Below are positions 37,884-53,623 of a stretch of 64,000 bases of DNA, in pieces; within the stretch, counting starts at the first letter, position 1, and each line of letters starts with the position of its first letter. Under the pieces are notes generated by a model. That model was given only the letters and a program-made list of their open reading frames with translations, was not told the origin of the DNA and did no database searches. The DNA is from Ferrimonas marina (GTDB lineage Bacteria; Pseudomonadota; Gammaproteobacteria; Enterobacterales; Shewanellaceae): positions 248,001 to 312,000 of the forward strand of contig NZ_FQXG01000001.1 in the NCBI RefSeq assembly GCF_900129905.1, written 5' to 3'. The translations under genes were made by a program, and so were the position numbers.

Positions 37884-37905
37884 GGGCGCCGAATTTGCGA
37901 CCTAA

Positions 37906-40206
<2,301 letters not shown>

Positions 40207-40251
40207 TGCCTTAAGCGCTAACGCCAAAGCGCTAACACCAAAGCAAAGCGC

Positions 40252-40285
40252 AAACCGCTCCCTAGGGAGCGGTTTTTCTTTTTGT
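40252..40285 (+). terminator. Intrinsic terminator between the two isocitrate dehydrogenase genes
   Basis: AAACCGCTCCC-TA-GGGAGCGGTTT, then TTCTTTTT. A near-perfect 11-bp stem. Confidence 0.9.
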
Positions 40286-40353
40286 CATATCGGCGTTACC
40301 CTAAGAAAGCATTCACCCCCGTGATCAATGCATCGACTGACAAGGAGAGCCAG

Positions 40354-41607
<1,254 letters not shown>

Positions 41608-41622
41608 GTGAAGCGCCAAATG

Positions 41623-41649
41623 AAAAAGCCGCCCGAGGGCGGCTTTTTT
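41623..41649. terminator. Bidirectional terminator between icd and cspD
   Basis: AAAAAGCCGCCC-GA-GGGCGGCTTTTTT, serving both convergent genes. Confidence 0.92.
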
Positions 41650-41664
41650 GGTTTTGGTCGGCAA

Positions 41665-41874
41665 CTATTTGTTAGTCGGCTGGATGTTTGACGCGTGCAT
41701 GCCCTTCGGGCCTTTTTCCATCTCAAACTGCACTTCCTGTCCAGCTTTAAGAGTGCGATAACCTTCCATTTCAATGGTTGAATAGTGCGCAAAGACGTCT
41801 TCGCCGCCCCCCTCGGGGCAAATGAAGCCGAATCCCTTTGCATTATTGAACCACTTCACCGTTCCTTGAGCCAT
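41665..41874 (-). CDS. cspD: Cold-shock-like protein CspD
   Basis: A 69-residue single cold-shock domain with RNP1 KGFGFI and RNP2 DVFAHYS. The position divergent from clpS-clpA is the standard place of cspD, which in E. coli inhibits DNA replication in stationary phase; here the identity rests on position and sequence together. Start at ATG 41874 (MAQGTVKWF); upstream codons in the frame are not family-like. Confidence 0.93.
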   Translation of the reverse strand: MAQGTVKWFNNAKGFGFICPEGGGEDVFAHYSTIEMEGYRTLKAGQEVQFEMEKGPKGMHASNIQPTNK

Positions 41875-42074
41875 ACCTCGACTTCCTTCTGCTGTGTCCT
41901 TCCCACGAATCTTGTATTCACCTTCCACTGCCCATATAACAACAACTGAGGCGTTGGAATGTGGCAGCGGTGAACGCTGTACATTACCAATTAACAAAAG
42001 GATAACATGGTAGTCAAGTTTTTATTGCATCCGTGTTCCACCCATAACACATTCAGAGTGGCTAAGCTTTTCCG

Positions 42075-42389
42075 ATGAGCAAGCAATTTGAAACGGACCA
42101 CGTCGCCGAAAAGGAGAAACAGGAACAGAAGCTGGAGCCTCCCAGGCTCTACAAGGTGATCCTGAACAACGACGACTACACCCCGATGGAGTTTGTGGTC
42201 GAGGTCCTGACGCGATTTTTCAATATGAATGAAGAAAAAGCGACGGAAGTGATGTTAACCGTCCATTATAAAGGTAAAGGGGTGTGCGGGGTGTTCACGT
42301 TGGACATTGCCGAGACCAAGGCGGCACAGGTCAATCGATATGCCCGTGAAAATCAGCACCCTTTGCTCTGTTCCACAGAGCAGGCGTGA
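42075..42389 (+). CDS. clpS: ClpS, N-degron adaptor of ClpAP
   Basis: A 104-residue adaptor that delivers proteins with destabilising N-termini to ClpA. A flexible charged N-terminal tail (1-22) is followed by the core [20 protein letters not shown], whose NDD segment lines the N-degron pocket, and [20 protein letters not shown]. It lies 29 bp before clpA. Confidence 0.97.
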   Translation: MSKQFETDHVAEKEKQEQKLEPPRLYKVILNNDDYTPMEFVVEVLTRFFNMNEEKATEVMLTVHYKGKGVCGVFTLDIAETKAAQVNRYARENQHPLLCSTEQA

Positions 42390-42418
42390 TCCATCACTGA
42401 GGGGGATAGGTAGCGAAT

Positions 42419-44704
42419 ATGCTGAATAAAGACCTTGAGGTAACGCTCAACCACGCGTTTCAACAAGCGCGGAGAAACCGTCACGAGTTCATGACCGTTG
42501 AGCATCTGCTGTTGGCGCTACTGGACAATCCGTCGGCCAAGGAGGCGCTACTGGCTTGTGGCGCGCGGCTGGAGTCCCTGCGCAATGAGGTGGAGGTCTT
42601 TATTGAACAGACCACGCCGCTGATCCCTGAGGATGACAGCGAGCGTGAGACTCAGCCCACCCTGGGCTTCCAGCGCGTACTGCAACGTGCTGTCTTCCAC
42701 GTACAAAGCAGCGGTCGCAACGAGGTGTCCGGTGCTAACGTGCTGGTGGCGATCTTCTCAGAGCAGGAGTCCCAGGCGGTCTACCTGCTGCGCAAATCCG
42801 ACGTTACCCGACTGGATGTGGTGAACTTCATCGCCCATGGCGTGGTGAAACGGGATCAGCAGGAGCCGGACATGGGATCGGACAGCGACAGCCACGACAG
42901 CCCGAACCTGGGGGCCGAGAAAGAGGAGGAGGGCGGTGAGCGTCTGGAAAACTTCGCCTCCAACCTCAACAAGCTGGCCAGCTCCGGCCAGATTGACCCA
43001 CTGATTGGTCGCCAGGACGAGGTGGAGCGCACCATCCAGGTGTTGTGCCGTCGGCGCAAGAACAACCCGCTGCTGGTGGGTGAGGCCGGGGTGGGCAAGA
43101 CGGCCATCGCCGAGGGCCTGGCCTACCGCATCACCCAGGAAGATGTGCCTGAGGTGATGGCGGACTGCACCATCTACAGCCTCGACATGGGCGCCTTGCT
43201 GGCGGGCACCAAATACCGCGGTGACTTCGAGAAGCGCTTTAAGAACGTGCTCAAGCAGCTTCAGAAGGACCCTCACGCCATCCTGTTCATCGATGAGATC
43301 CATACCATCATCGGTGCCGGCGCCGCCTCAGGCGGGATGATGGACGCCTCCAACCTGCTCAAGCCGCTGCTCTCCAGTGGCAAGCTGCGTTGCGTCGGCT
43401 CCACCACCTACCAGGAGTACCAAGGGATCTTCGAGAAAGACCGGGCCCTGGCCCGTCGCTTCCAGAAGATCGACGTGGTGGAACCCACCGTGGCGGAAAC
43501 CACCCAGATCCTGATGGGTCTGAAGAGCCGCTACGAGGAGCACCACCAGGTACGCTACACCCAGTCGGCCATCAGCGCCGCCTCCTCGCTCTCTGCCAAG
43601 CACATTAACGAGCGTCAGCTGCCGGACAAGGCGATCGATGTGATCGATGAGGCTGGCGCCCGGATGGCGATGTTGCCGATGTCCAAGCGTAAGAAGACGG
43701 TGTCGGTCAGCGACATCGAAGAGATCGTGGCCAAGATCGCCCGGATCCCCACCAAGTCGGTATCCGCCACCGACAAGGAGATCCTGGAGAACCTCGACCG
43801 CAACCTGAAGATGGTGGTGTTCGGTCAGGACCCGGCCATCGATGCGCTGGCGGCCTCCATTCGCCTGGCCCGCAGTGGTCTGGGCTCGGAAGGCAAGCCG
43901 GTGGGCAGCTTCCTGTTTGCCGGCCCCACCGGGGTGGGTAAGACCGAGGTGACCCAGCAGCTGGCCCGCGCCATGGGCGTAGAGCTGGTGCGCTTCGACA
44001 TGTCCGAGTACATGGAGCGCCACAGCGTTTCCCGATTGGTGGGCGCGCCTCCGGGCTACGTTGGCTTTGACCAGGGCGGCCTGCTCACCGATGCGGTGAT
44101 CAAGCAGCCGCACTGCGTGGTGTTGCTGGATGAGATCGAGAAGGCCCACCCGGACGTCTACAACCTGCTGCTGCAGGTGATGGACCACGGCACCCTGACC
44201 GACAACAACGGCCGTAAGGCGGATTTCCGCAACGTCATCCTGGTGATGACCACCAACGCCGGTGTGCAGGAGACGGTGCGTAAGTCCATCGGCTTCAAGC
44301 AGCAGGATCACAGCCTGGATGCGATGAGCGAGATCAACCGCACCTTCACCCCGGAGTTCCGCAACCGGCTGGACGGCATCGTCTGGTTCAACCATCTGGA
44401 TATGCAGGTGATTGCCAAGGTGGTGGACAAGTTCCTGGTGGAGCTGCAGGCGCAGCTGGATGGCCGTGGTGTGCACCTGGAGGTCAGCGCCGAGGCGCGG
44501 GTCTGGTTGGCGGAGAAGGGCTACGACCGCAATATGGGGGCCCGCCCCATGGCCCGTGTGGTGCAGGAGCAGATCAAGAAGCCGCTGGCTAACGAGATCC
44601 TGTTCGGTGAACTGCAGAAGGGCGGTACCGCCGAGGTGGATATCCGCAACGGAGAGCTGGTGTTTGAGTACCGCAGCGACAAGGCGGAGGTGGTGTCAGA
44701 CTGA
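42419..44704 (+). CDS. clpA: ATP-dependent Clp protease ATP-binding subunit ClpA
   Basis: A 761-residue AAA+ unfoldase working with ClpP. N-domain (1-145) that docks ClpS, an acidic linker, first ATPase domain with [13 protein letters not shown], second with [13 protein letters not shown], and the ClpP-docking IGF tripeptide loop ([11 protein letters not shown]). Length matches the usual 750-760. In operon with clpS and ending at a strong terminator. Confidence 0.98.
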   Translation: MLNKDLEVTLNHAFQQARRNRHEFMTVEHLLLALLDNPSAKEALLACGARLESLRNEVEVFIEQTTPLIPEDDSERETQPTLGFQRVLQRAVFHVQSSGRNEVSGANVLVAIFSEQESQAVYLLRKSDVTRLDVVNFIAHGVVKRDQQEPDMGSDSDSHDSPNLGAEKEEEGGERLENFASNLNKLASSGQIDPLIGRQDEVERTIQVLCRRRKNNPLLVGEAGVGKTAIAEGLAYRITQEDVPEVMADCTIYSLDMGALLAGTKYRGDFEKRFKNVLKQLQKDPHAILFIDEIHTIIGAGAASGGMMDASNLLKPLLSSGKLRCVGSTTYQEYQGIFEKDRALARRFQKIDVVEPTVAETTQILMGLKSRYEEHHQVRYTQSAISAASSLSAKHINERQLPDKAIDVIDEAGARMAMLPMSKRKKTVSVSDIEEIVAKIARIPTKSVSATDKEILENLDRNLKMVVFGQDPAIDALAASIRLARSGLGSEGKPVGSFLFAGPTGVGKTEVTQQLARAMGVELVRFDMSEYMERHSVSRLVGAPPGYVGFDQGGLLTDAVIKQPHCVVLLDEIEKAHPDVYNLLLQVMDHGTLTDNNGRKADFRNVILVMTTNAGVQETVRKSIGFKQQDHSLDAMSEINRTFTPEFRNRLDGIVWFNHLDMQVIAKVVDKFLVELQAQLDGRGVHLEVSAEARVWLAEKGYDRNMGARPMARVVQEQIKKPLANEILFGELQKGGTAEVDIRNGELVFEYRSDKAEVVSD

Positions 44705-44753
44705 CCGCTAGGCCCTTGCCCAAAGCAGGGGCCGGCTTTAGCACCGGCCCAAA

Positions 44754-44787
44754 CACAAAAAACCCCGCATCAGCGGGGTTTTTTGTG
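44754..44787. terminator. Bidirectional terminator between clpA and infA
   Basis: CACAAAAAACCCCGC-ATCA-GCGGGGTTTTTTGTG, 15-bp symmetrical stem serving the convergent clpA and infA genes. Confidence 0.93.
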
Positions 44788-44798
44788 GGACGTTCGGA

Positions 44799-45784
<986 letters not shown>

Positions 45785-45792
<8 letters not shown>

Positions 45793-46498
45793 CCCACTCT
45801 CCCTGTTCCGTCCGCCATTGCGCCCAGGCCACCTCGCTGTCCCGGTGCCGCTGCAGTTGCGACAGGAACGCGTCTCTGCCCAGTACCTGGGCTCCCAGGC
45901 TGCGCAGGTGGTCGTTCTCAATCTGGGCGTCGATCATCGCCACCCCAAGGCGACGAAGCTCGCTACTGAGGGCGAAGAAGGCCGCCTTAGAGGCGTCGGT
46001 CCGGCGGTGAAACATCGACTCACCACAGAATACCGCGCCTATCCCCAATCCATACAGGCCGCCGATCAGCTCCTGCTCCTGCCACACCTCGATGGAATGG
46101 GCAAAGCCCAACTGGTGCAGGTGCAGATAGGCCTGGCGCATCGGTGCGCATATCCAGGTGCCCTGTTCGCCGCCCCGGGGCGCGGCACAGGCGCTGATGA
46201 CCTGCTCGAAGGCCTGGTTCACACTGAAATGCCAGCCGTTTCTGCGAATGCTCCGGCGGGTGCTTTTCGAGACCTGATACTGATCAGGATAGAACACGGC
46301 CCGGGGATCCGGGCTCCACCACAGAATGGGGTCGCCGTCGTTAAACCAGGGGAAGATGCCATTGCGGTAGGCCCGAACCAGGCGTTTGGGGGAGAGATCA
46401 CCGCCGATGGCCAGCAACCCGTTGGGTTCCTGCAGAGCCTGCTGCGGGGGCGGGAAGGGGGCATCACGGTAGTCGAGATACTGTACGGCGTTGAGCAT
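45785..46498 (-). CDS. aat: Leucyl/phenylalanyl-tRNA--protein transferase
   Basis: A 237-residue transferase adding Leu or Phe to N-terminal Lys or Arg to create primary N-degrons. Family features: NGLLAIGGDLSPKRLVRAYRNGIFPWF, WWSPDPRAVFYP, and GLGIGAVFCGESMFHRRTDASKAAF. Starts at ATG 46498. In E. coli aat is next to cydC; here a glycine-zipper protein gene and a repeat intervene. Confidence 0.96.
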
Positions 46499-46556
46499 GG
46501 TACCCTAAAAGACGAAGCCAACAATTGATGTTCTAGTGATAGAGGATGGCACGGTG

Positions 46557-47021
46557 ATGAAAGCTTTGTCGACACTGCTGATGGCCCTGGTGCTGGTGGC
46601 CCCGCTGCAGGCGAACTACAACCGCAACAGCGCCGTCCCGGTACAGCAGGTGGTGTACGGGGATGTGGAGTCAGTGCGGGAGATCCAGCGTGAAGAGCTG
46701 GTGGAAGATCGTAACCGCGGCTGGAAGGTATTTGGCGGTGCCCTGCTCGGTGGGGTGATAGGCCACCAGTTCGGTGGCGGCTCGGGCCAGGATGTGGCCA
46801 CTGTCTTGGGGGCCTTGGCCGGTGCCGGGGTGGCGGACCGACGTTCGCCGGCTTACCAGACCCGACAGTACCGGTTGATCGAGATGATGATCCTGACCGA
46901 GCCCGGCGACCGGGTGATGGTGGTGCAGGACCGGGATCCTGGCATGCTGTTCTCCGCCGGCGACAAGGTTCGGGTGGTTTACCTGCAAGGCGATCAGGTT
47001 CGGGTCGACAAGGCGTACTGA
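46557..47021 (+). CDS. Glycine-zipper 2TM domain protein (SlyB-like)
   Basis: About 154 residues. A signal peptide (1-20, ending LQA) precedes a short N-terminal region and a glycine zipper GGALLGGVIGHQFGGGSGQDVATVLGALAGAGVAD (about 60-95), then a C-terminal beta region (YRLIEMMILTEPGDRVMVVQ). It resembles envelope proteins of the SlyB/YcfJ kind; no lipobox is seen. Start ATG 46557 was chosen; the longer frame to 46536 adds no signal. Transcribed away from aat. Confidence 0.78.
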   Translation: MKALSTLLMALVLVAPLQANYNRNSAVPVQQVVYGDVESVREIQREELVEDRNRGWKVFGGALLGGVIGHQFGGGSGQDVATVLGALAGAGVADRRSPAYQTRQYRLIEMMILTEPGDRVMVVQDRDPGMLFSAGDKVRVVYLQGDQVRVDKAY

Positions 47022-47093
47022 CCGCTAGTAGAAGGAGCAGTAGCCCGACTCGACATCGTAATATTTGAGCTGGTTTAACCCGACCAAATATTG

Positions 47094-47320
47094 TGAACCA
47101 CCCGTTCTTGAGCCGACTTAGAGGTGCCCTAGCGTAGGCGACACCGACCAGGCAGAGGGCCAGGATGGCCCGAATGACCAGCGGAGACATGGATGTCGAC
47201 TCTGGTCTGTGCCGCAAGTCGGTGACGCCGGTGCTAGGGGTCAGCACCGATGGGAGGCAGCGGGGGTTCCAAGGGGGCAACCTGCCCCTTTGGTTGCCGT
47301 CGGCAATCCGACACAAAAAA
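47094..47320. repeat. Dispersed intergenic repeat, copy 2
   Basis: About 227 bp matching 33071-33372 in the same orientation without its internal 80-bp stretch. Shared blocks include GAGGTGCCC, AGGGCCAGGA, CTGTGCCGC, CAGCACCGAT and the stem CCAAGGGGGC/GCCCCTTTGG. It fills most of the gap between the glycine-zipper gene and the cydC terminator; no other gene is seen there. Confidence 0.75.
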
Positions 47321-47342
47321 GCGGCTTTAAAGCCGCTTTTTT
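47315..47342. terminator. Terminator of cydC
   Basis: AAAAAAGCGGCTTT/AAAGCCGCTTTTTT, a perfect palindrome at the cydC 3' end. Confidence 0.92.
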
Positions 47343-47348
47343 TGTGGG

Positions 47349-49001
47349 TTATGCCGGACTGAGGCGTCCCGCTTCCATCTGGTAGACCCGGTCCATCTGC
47401 GCCAGTGCCGCCCGCTTGTGGGTGACGTAGAGCATGGCACGGCCGGTTTGCGCCATCAGGGCGGCGATCACCTCCTGTTCGGTGGCGTCGTCCAACCCTT
47501 CGGTGGGCTCATCCAGCAACACCAGATCGGCCGGGTGCAGCAAGGCACGGGCAATGCCCAAGCGGCGTCGTTCCCCGCCGGACAGCTGTCGGCCGCCTTC
47601 CCCCAGCCACTGGTTCAGGCCATCGCCCTTGAGCAGGGCGTCCAGTTTGACCTGTTGCAGCGCCCACACCAGCTGGCCATCGTCTGCCTCTGGCGCCGCC
47701 AGGCGCAGGTTGTTGGCCAGAGAGTCGTTAAAGACGTGAACCCGCTGGCTTACCAGGCAGAAGCGCTGACGCAGCTCCGAGGCCAGGAGGGTAGGCAAGG
47801 CGGCGCCGTTCCAGCTCAGGCTGCCTTGTTGTGGCTGGGCCTCACCGCAGATCAGCTGCAGCAGGGTGGATTTGCCGCAGCCGGTCTTACCTAGCAGGGC
47901 CACCTTTTCACCGGCCTGGATCTGCAAGCTGGTGCCGTTAAGCACTGAGTCCAGTGCACCGGGGTAGCGGTAGTGCACATCCTCGATATCCAGGGTGGAC
48001 AGTGCCGGTACTGCAGCCTCGCCGTCGGCTTGCTCCGGCTTGGCCTGAAGGATCGGGTTGAGGCGACGTGCTGCGCCCAGGCAGTGGCTCAGGTGCTGGA
48101 AGGCGTTGGTCACCGGCGACAGGGCCTCAAAGCTGGCCAGGGTGGCAAAGGCCACCAGCGCCAGCAGCGGGCCGCTGTCGAGGCTGATCAGCTGGCTGGC
48201 CAGCACCAGCATCCCCAGCAGCAGCCAGCCGTTGAGGGTGACCATCAGGCCTTGGGAGAAGCCGGTCAGCGAGGCCATGCGGCCCTGCTGCTTCACCAGT
48301 TGCTGTTCGCGCTGACGGATCTCCTCGCGCTTTTGCGCCTCGGCATCAAACACCAGCAGCTCGGTTTGTCCCTCGATGTACTCCAGCAGCGACAATCGCA
48401 GCGCGCCCTGGGCCCGGCCCAGTTGCTCACCGGGCTGCTGACCCAGGCGATAGAACAGCGGTGGCAGCAACAGCAGCAGCGTCAGCAGCACCGCGGCCAG
48501 CACCAGCCCTAAGGTCGGATCGATGAAGTAGAACAGGGCGGAGACCATCAGGATCGCCAGTGCACCGGCCACCATGGGCGTGACTAAGCGCAGGTAGAGG
48601 TGATCCAGCGCATCGACGTCAGAGACCATGCGGTTGAGCAGATCGCCCTGACGCAGTCCTTGCAGCTGGGTCGGGGTGAGAGGCCCTAAGCGGCGGAAGA
48701 ACCAGCTACGCAGGGTGGCCAGCAGGCGGAAGGTGGCGTCGTGACTAACCACCCGTTCGGCCCAGCGGGACACGGTACGGGTCAGGGAGAAGGCACGGAC
48801 GCCGCCGGCGGGCATCATGTAGTTGAAATCGGCACTGCGGGCGATCACCAGGCCGGCCACCGCACTGGCGGCGATAAACCAGCCGGAGAGGGAGAGCAGG
48901 CCGATGCTGGCGATCAGGGTCAGCAGCGCCAGCAGGGTGCCAGCGCTGAGGCGGCCCCAGTGCTGACGGTACAGCTTGAGGAAGGGCAACAGATCACGCA
49001 T
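47349..49001 (-). CDS. cydC: Heterodimeric thiol/heme ABC exporter subunit CydC
   Basis: A 550-residue fused permease/ATPase. Six-TM domain in the first 310 residues and a nucleotide-binding domain with Walker A LLGKTGCGKSTLLQL, signature LSGGERRRLGIARALL and Walker B LVLLDEPTEGLDD. With CydD it exports glutathione/cysteine and is needed for cytochrome bd assembly; recent work also links it to heme. Overlaps cydD by 8 bp. Confidence 0.96.
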   Translation of the reverse strand: MRDLLPFLKLYRQHWGRLSAGTLLALLTLIASIGLLSLSGWFIAASAVAGLVIARSADFNYMMPAGGVRAFSLTRTVSRWAERVVSHDATFRLLATLRSWFFRRLGPLTPTQLQGLRQGDLLNRMVSDVDALDHLYLRLVTPMVAGALAILMVSALFYFIDPTLGLVLAAVLLTLLLLLPPLFYRLGQQPGEQLGRAQGALRLSLLEYIEGQTELLVFDAEAQKREEIRQREQQLVKQQGRMASLTGFSQGLMVTLNGWLLLGMLVLASQLISLDSGPLLALVAFATLASFEALSPVTNAFQHLSHCLGAARRLNPILQAKPEQADGEAAVPALSTLDIEDVHYRYPGALDSVLNGTSLQIQAGEKVALLGKTGCGKSTLLQLICGEAQPQQGSLSWNGAALPTLLASELRQRFCLVSQRVHVFNDSLANNLRLAAPEADDGQLVWALQQVKLDALLKGDGLNQWLGEGGRQLSGGERRRLGIARALLHPADLVLLDEPTEGLDDATEQEVIAALMAQTGRAMLYVTHKRAALAQMDRVYQMEAGRLSPA

Positions 49002-50679
49002 GGTCGCGGTCCTCCATCGGCAGCAGGGTGATCACCTTGTCGCCTTGCTGTTGTTGCTGCTGGCGGTGGGTGATGGTGATGCAGCTACGGCCCTGGGCAA
49101 ACTGGACCAGCGACTGCTGGACCCATTGCTCGCTCTGGCTGTCCAGGCTGGCGGTGGGCTCGTCCAACAGCAGCAGTGGCGCAGGCTTAAGCAGGGCACG
49201 GGCCAGAGCCAGGCGTTGGGCCTGACCGACCGACAGACCACCAGCGCCGTCCTGGATGCGATACTCCAGGGTGCCCGGCAGGCGGTCGACGAACTCACTG
49301 GCGTAGGCCTGTTGCAGCGCCTGGTTCAGTTGGGCATCGTCTGCGTCGGGCTTGGCCAGTTGCAGGTTGTCCCGCACCGTCCCCTCCACCAGCATCGGGT
49401 TTTGTCCCAGCCAGGTCAGGTGGGCCAGCCAGTGGCCGCGGGGCAGGGCGCTGAGCTCCTGGCCATTGACGCGGATGGAGCCGGAGTAGGGCAGCAGGCC
49501 CATCAGCGCCTGCATCAGTGAGGTCTTACCGCTGCCGGTGGCACCGGCCAGGACCAGATGCTCACCTGGGGCCAGGGTAAAGCTGACCGGGGCGCACAGC
49601 GGCACCCCCTCGGCGGAGAGCGCCTGGGCCTGCTCAACCTCCAGGGTCAGCTGCTTCCAGGGCTCTGAGCTTAAGGGCGCTTCGGCTTCCGGACGTTTCT
49701 GCTCCATCACCTTGCACAGGCCCTCGGCTGCACCCACAGCTTCCGCCTTGGCGTGGTAGTAGGTGCCAAGATCCCGAAACGGCTGGAAGAAGTCCGGAGC
49801 CAGCATCAGCACCAGCAAGCCGGAGAACAGTGAGACGCCGTAGCCGTAGTGACCAAAGTTGAGCTCACCGAGGTAGCTGAAGCCGAAGTAGACCGCGATC
49901 ACCGCGATGGAGACCGAGGCGAAGAACTCCAGCACCGCGGAGGAGAGGAAGGCCATGCGCAGCACCTCCATGGTGCGGCGACGGAACTGATCGGTGGCGT
50001 GGTCCATCCGCTGGGCTTCGCTCTCCATCCGATCAAACAGGCGGATGGTGGCCAGCCCCTTGAGACGGTCAAGGAAGTGGCCGGACAGACGGGCCAGGGC
50101 GAGGAAGTTGCGCTTGTTGGCATCGGCGGCGCCCATCCCCACCACCACCATAAACAGCACGGTCAGTGGTGCGGTAACCACAAACACCACGGCGGCGGCC
50201 CAGTTGATTGGCAGCACCACCAGCAGGATGGTCAGCGGAATGAGCATTACCAGCCGGGTTTGTACAAGGTACTTGCTGTAGTACTCCTGTACCTGCTCGA
50301 TCTGCTCCATCAGCAGGCTGGTCCAGGCGCCGCTGGCCTGCTGTTGCAGGTGGGCCGGACCCCGGTCGGCCAGACGGCTGAGGATCCCCTGGCGTAGGTG
50401 CTGACGTACCGCGGCACCGGCGCGGAAGCCACAGCGCTCCTTGAGCCAGAGTAGGGCACCGCGAAGGGGGAACAGCAGCGCCAGGGCCGTCAGGTGGGGG
50501 TAGAAATCGGAGAGGGGTTCTTGATCGATGATCTGGCCGTGCAACAGGCTGGCCAGGATCCAGGCCTGCAGGATCAGCAGCAGGGCGTTGCCATAGCCGG
50601 CCAACACCGCGGCGATGGCCCAGTGGCGACCCACGTGGGCGGCCTTTCGCAGCCAGTTAAGGCTTTGTTTTTCTGTCAT
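48994..50679 (-). CDS. cydD: Heterodimeric thiol/heme ABC exporter subunit CydD
   Basis: A 561-residue fused permease/ATPase. TM domain with AWILASLLHGQIID and GIFS-like helices, and a nucleotide-binding domain with Walker A LAGATGSGKTSLMQA, signature LSVGQAQRLALARALL (S-V-G in place of SGG) and LLLLDEPTASLD. It begins at ATG 50679 (MTEKQSLNW); GTG three codons upstream is less likely. The variant signature fits the usual asymmetry of CydDC ATP sites (inference). Confidence 0.95.
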   Translation of the reverse strand: MTEKQSLNWLRKAAHVGRHWAIAAVLAGYGNALLLILQAWILASLLHGQIIDQEPLSDFYPHLTALALLFPLRGALLWLKERCGFRAGAAVRQHLRQGILSRLADRGPAHLQQQASGAWTSLLMEQIEQVQEYYSKYLVQTRLVMLIPLTILLVVLPINWAAAVVFVVTAPLTVLFMVVVGMGAADANKRNFLALARLSGHFLDRLKGLATIRLFDRMESEAQRMDHATDQFRRRTMEVLRMAFLSSAVLEFFASVSIAVIAVYFGFSYLGELNFGHYGYGVSLFSGLLVLMLAPDFFQPFRDLGTYYHAKAEAVGAAEGLCKVMEQKRPEAEAPLSSEPWKQLTLEVEQAQALSAEGVPLCAPVSFTLAPGEHLVLAGATGSGKTSLMQALMGLLPYSGSIRVNGQELSALPRGHWLAHLTWLGQNPMLVEGTVRDNLQLAKPDADDAQLNQALQQAYASEFVDRLPGTLEYRIQDGAGGLSVGQAQRLALARALLKPAPLLLLDEPTASLDSQSEQWVQQSLVQFAQGRSCITITHRQQQQQQGDKVITLLPMEDRDHA

Positions 50680-50694
50680 TGGACTCACAGATGT

Positions 50695-50717
50695 AAAAAC
50701 GGGGCCAGATGGCCCCG
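50695..50717 (-). terminator. Intrinsic terminator of trxB
   Basis: On the minus strand CGGGGCC-ATCT-GGCCCCG followed by TTTTT, just downstream of trxB and before cydD. Confidence 0.85.
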
Positions 50718-50735
50718 AGAGCTAGCAGTGTGCGA

Positions 50736-51713
<978 letters not shown>

Positions 51714-51750
51714 CTATCGCGTAGCGGCGATTGTAAGGAAATAGGCGGGC

Positions 51751-51779
51751 AAAAGAAACGGGGGCTGCATGCCCCCGTT
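51751..51779 (-). terminator. Intrinsic terminator of ald
   Basis: On the minus strand AACGGGGGC-ATGCA-GCCCCCGTT then TCTTTT. Confidence 0.9.
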
Positions 51780-51802
51780 GACGGTAATTCCGATTGCCTC
51801 TA

Positions 51803-52921
51803 TCAGGCTTTCACCAAGCCGTAGGGATCGTGGAAGGGGTAGTTGAGCGCTTCAGCAACCTCTTCGCAGGTGATCTTGCCGTCTATGACGTTCAGACCCT
51901 TCATCAGGTGGGCGTCATCCAGCAATGCCTGAGCGTAGCCTTTGTCTGCCAAAGCAATGATGTAGGGCAGGGTGGCGTTGTTGAGGGCAAAGGTGGAGGT
52001 ACGCGGCACTGCGCCGGGCATGTTGGCCACGCAGTAATGCACCACGTCGTCTACCAGATAGACCGGGTCCTGGTGGGTGGTGGGCTTGGAGGTTTCTACA
52101 CAACCACCCTGGTCGATGGCCACATCCACGATGGCAGCACCGGGCTTCATCTTGGCGATGTGCTCGCGGGTCACCAGCTTGGGCGCGGCAGCACCGGGGA
52201 TCAGCACCCCGCCGATCACCAGATCCGCCTCCAGCACGTGACGCTCCAGCGCCTCTGCGGTGGAGTAGATCACCTTGGCGCGGTTCTCGAACTGGTTGTT
52301 CAGATCGCGCAGTACGTTAACGCTGCGATCCAGGATGGTGACATCGGCACCCATGCCAACGGCCATCAGGGCGGCGTTACGACCGACCATGCCACCGCCA
52401 ATAACCACGACCTTGGCCGGCTCTACGCCAGGAACCCCACCGAGTAGCATGCCGCGGCCCTGGTTGGATTTTTCCAGTGCCTGGGCACCGGCCTGGATCG
52501 ACATGCGACCGGCCACTTCAGACATGGGCGCCAGCAGCGGCAGGCCGCCACGGTGGTCGGTGACGGTCTCGTAGGCGATGCAGATGGCACCACTTTTAAC
52601 CAAATCTTCGGTTTGCTCCGGGTCCGGGGCCAAATGCAGATAAGTGAACAAGATCTGGCCGGGGCGCAACATAGCACGCTCCACTGCCTGGGGCTCTTTC
52701 ACCTTTACAATCATCTGCGACTGTTCGAACACAGCTTCGGCACTATCGAGGATGGATGCACCGGCATCAATGTAGTCTTGATCGCTGCAGCCAATTCCAA
52801 TACCTGCTTGAGTTTGAACCAAAACTTGGTGACCGCGCTGGGTCAGCTCCCGTACACTGGCGGGCACCATGCCCACCCGGTACTCATGGTTCTTAATCTC
52901 TTTAGGTACCCCTATAATCAT
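51803..52921 (-). CDS. ald: Alanine dehydrogenase
   Basis: A 372-residue NAD-dependent enzyme interconverting alanine with pyruvate and ammonia. N-terminal [20 protein letters not shown]; catalytic-region HLAPDPEQT; Rossmann motif [20 protein letters not shown]. It is divergent from lrp across 180 bp, and Lrp-family regulators commonly control alanine dehydrogenase genes, so regulation by the neighbour is likely (inference). With the alanine/glycine symporter at 4.6 kb, it gives a route for alanine use. Confidence 0.97.
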   Translation of the reverse strand: MIIGVPKEIKNHEYRVGMVPASVRELTQRGHQVLVQTQAGIGIGCSDQDYIDAGASILDSAEAVFEQSQMIVKVKEPQAVERAMLRPGQILFTYLHLAPDPEQTEDLVKSGAICIAYETVTDHRGGLPLLAPMSEVAGRMSIQAGAQALEKSNQGRGMLLGGVPGVEPAKVVVIGGGMVGRNAALMAVGMGADVTILDRSVNVLRDLNNQFENRAKVIYSTAEALERHVLEADLVIGGVLIPGAAAPKLVTREHIAKMKPGAAIVDVAIDQGGCVETSKPTTHQDPVYLVDDVVHYCVANMPGAVPRTSTFALNNATLPYIIALADKGYAQALLDDAHLMKGLNVIDGKITCEEVAEALNYPFHDPYGLVKA

Positions 52922-52990
52922 TGTTATCCCTGCCTTTACTCTGTGTTGTATCCCGATTGCGTAGGTGTAAACACACGCACGAAGTTTTGC

Positions 52991-53018
52991 TTGGCATCAG
53001 CCACAAAATTAGTATATT
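52991..53018 (+). promoter_or_regulatory. Promoter of lrp
   Basis: TTGGCA, 16-bp spacer, TATATT. A 5' leader of about 75 bases follows, with a small stem (TCCCG/CGGGA) just before the AAGGA ribosome-binding site. Confidence 0.65.
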
Positions 53019-53101
53019 CTGCGACTGGGAGCATTTCCCTCACTTTATTTGGGTGCAAATGGAAGAAAATCCCGCTAAAGACGGGAATAAAGGAAGTAAA
53101 C

Positions 53102-53605
53102 ATGGCATATAACAAGAAAAAGCCGCTTAAAGAACTTGATCGGATCGACCGGAACATCCTGAATGAACTGCAGCGTGACGGCCGTATTTCCAACGTTGAG
53201 CTCTCTAAGCGGGTTGGTCTGAGCCCCACTCCTTGTTTAGAACGTGTTAAGCGTTTGGAGCGTCAAGGCTTTATTCTCGGCTACACCGCTCAGGTGAACC
53301 CCCATTACCTGGGTGCCTCGCTGCTGGTTTACGTTGAGATCTCTCTCAACCGCGACTCACCGGACGTGTTCGATGAGTTCAACCGCGCGGTGATGGAGCT
53401 GGAAGACGTCCAAGAGTGTCATCTGGTTTCCGGTGATTTCGATTACCTGCTCAAGACCCGGGTGAGCGACATGACGGCCTACCGTCGTCTGCTGTCCGAA
53501 ACCCTGCTGAAGCTGCCCTCTGTAAAAGACACCCGCACCTACGTGGTGATGGAAGAAGTCAAACAGACCAGCCGTGTGCAGATCGCCTCGCCTGTCGTGG
53601 CCTAA
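53102..53605 (+). CDS. lrp: Leucine-responsive regulatory protein
   Basis: A 167-residue global regulator nearly identical in its DNA-binding half to E. coli Lrp: LDRIDRNILNELQ then RISNVELSKRVGLSPTPCLE (HTH about 12-60), and a C-terminal RAM ligand-binding domain with ECHLVSGDFDYLLKTRV. Start ATG 53102 follows AAAGGAAG. Although the frame is open far upstream, the strong homology begins here. Its gene order to ftsK is conserved. Confidence 0.97.
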   Translation: MAYNKKKPLKELDRIDRNILNELQRDGRISNVELSKRVGLSPTPCLERVKRLERQGFILGYTAQVNPHYLGASLLVYVEISLNRDSPDVFDEFNRAVMELEDVQECHLVSGDFDYLLKTRVSDMTAYRRLLSETLLKLPSVKDTRTYVVMEEVKQTSRVQIASPVVA

Positions 53606-53623
53606 AACCCGACCTGCGAGAAC

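Noticed and set aside
37866-37884. CRP site before the monomeric isocitrate dehydrogenase (TGTGATTGATCTATCATG)
   Set aside because: The right half does not match TCACA; the sequence is better explained as overlapping a -10 hexamer.
46219-47316. A 365-codon minus-strand frame crossing repeat copy 2 and the glycine-zipper gene
   Set aside because: It runs antisense through a supported gene and into aat in another frame. Only its first part resembles repeat copy 1, which is explained by DNA-level repetition.
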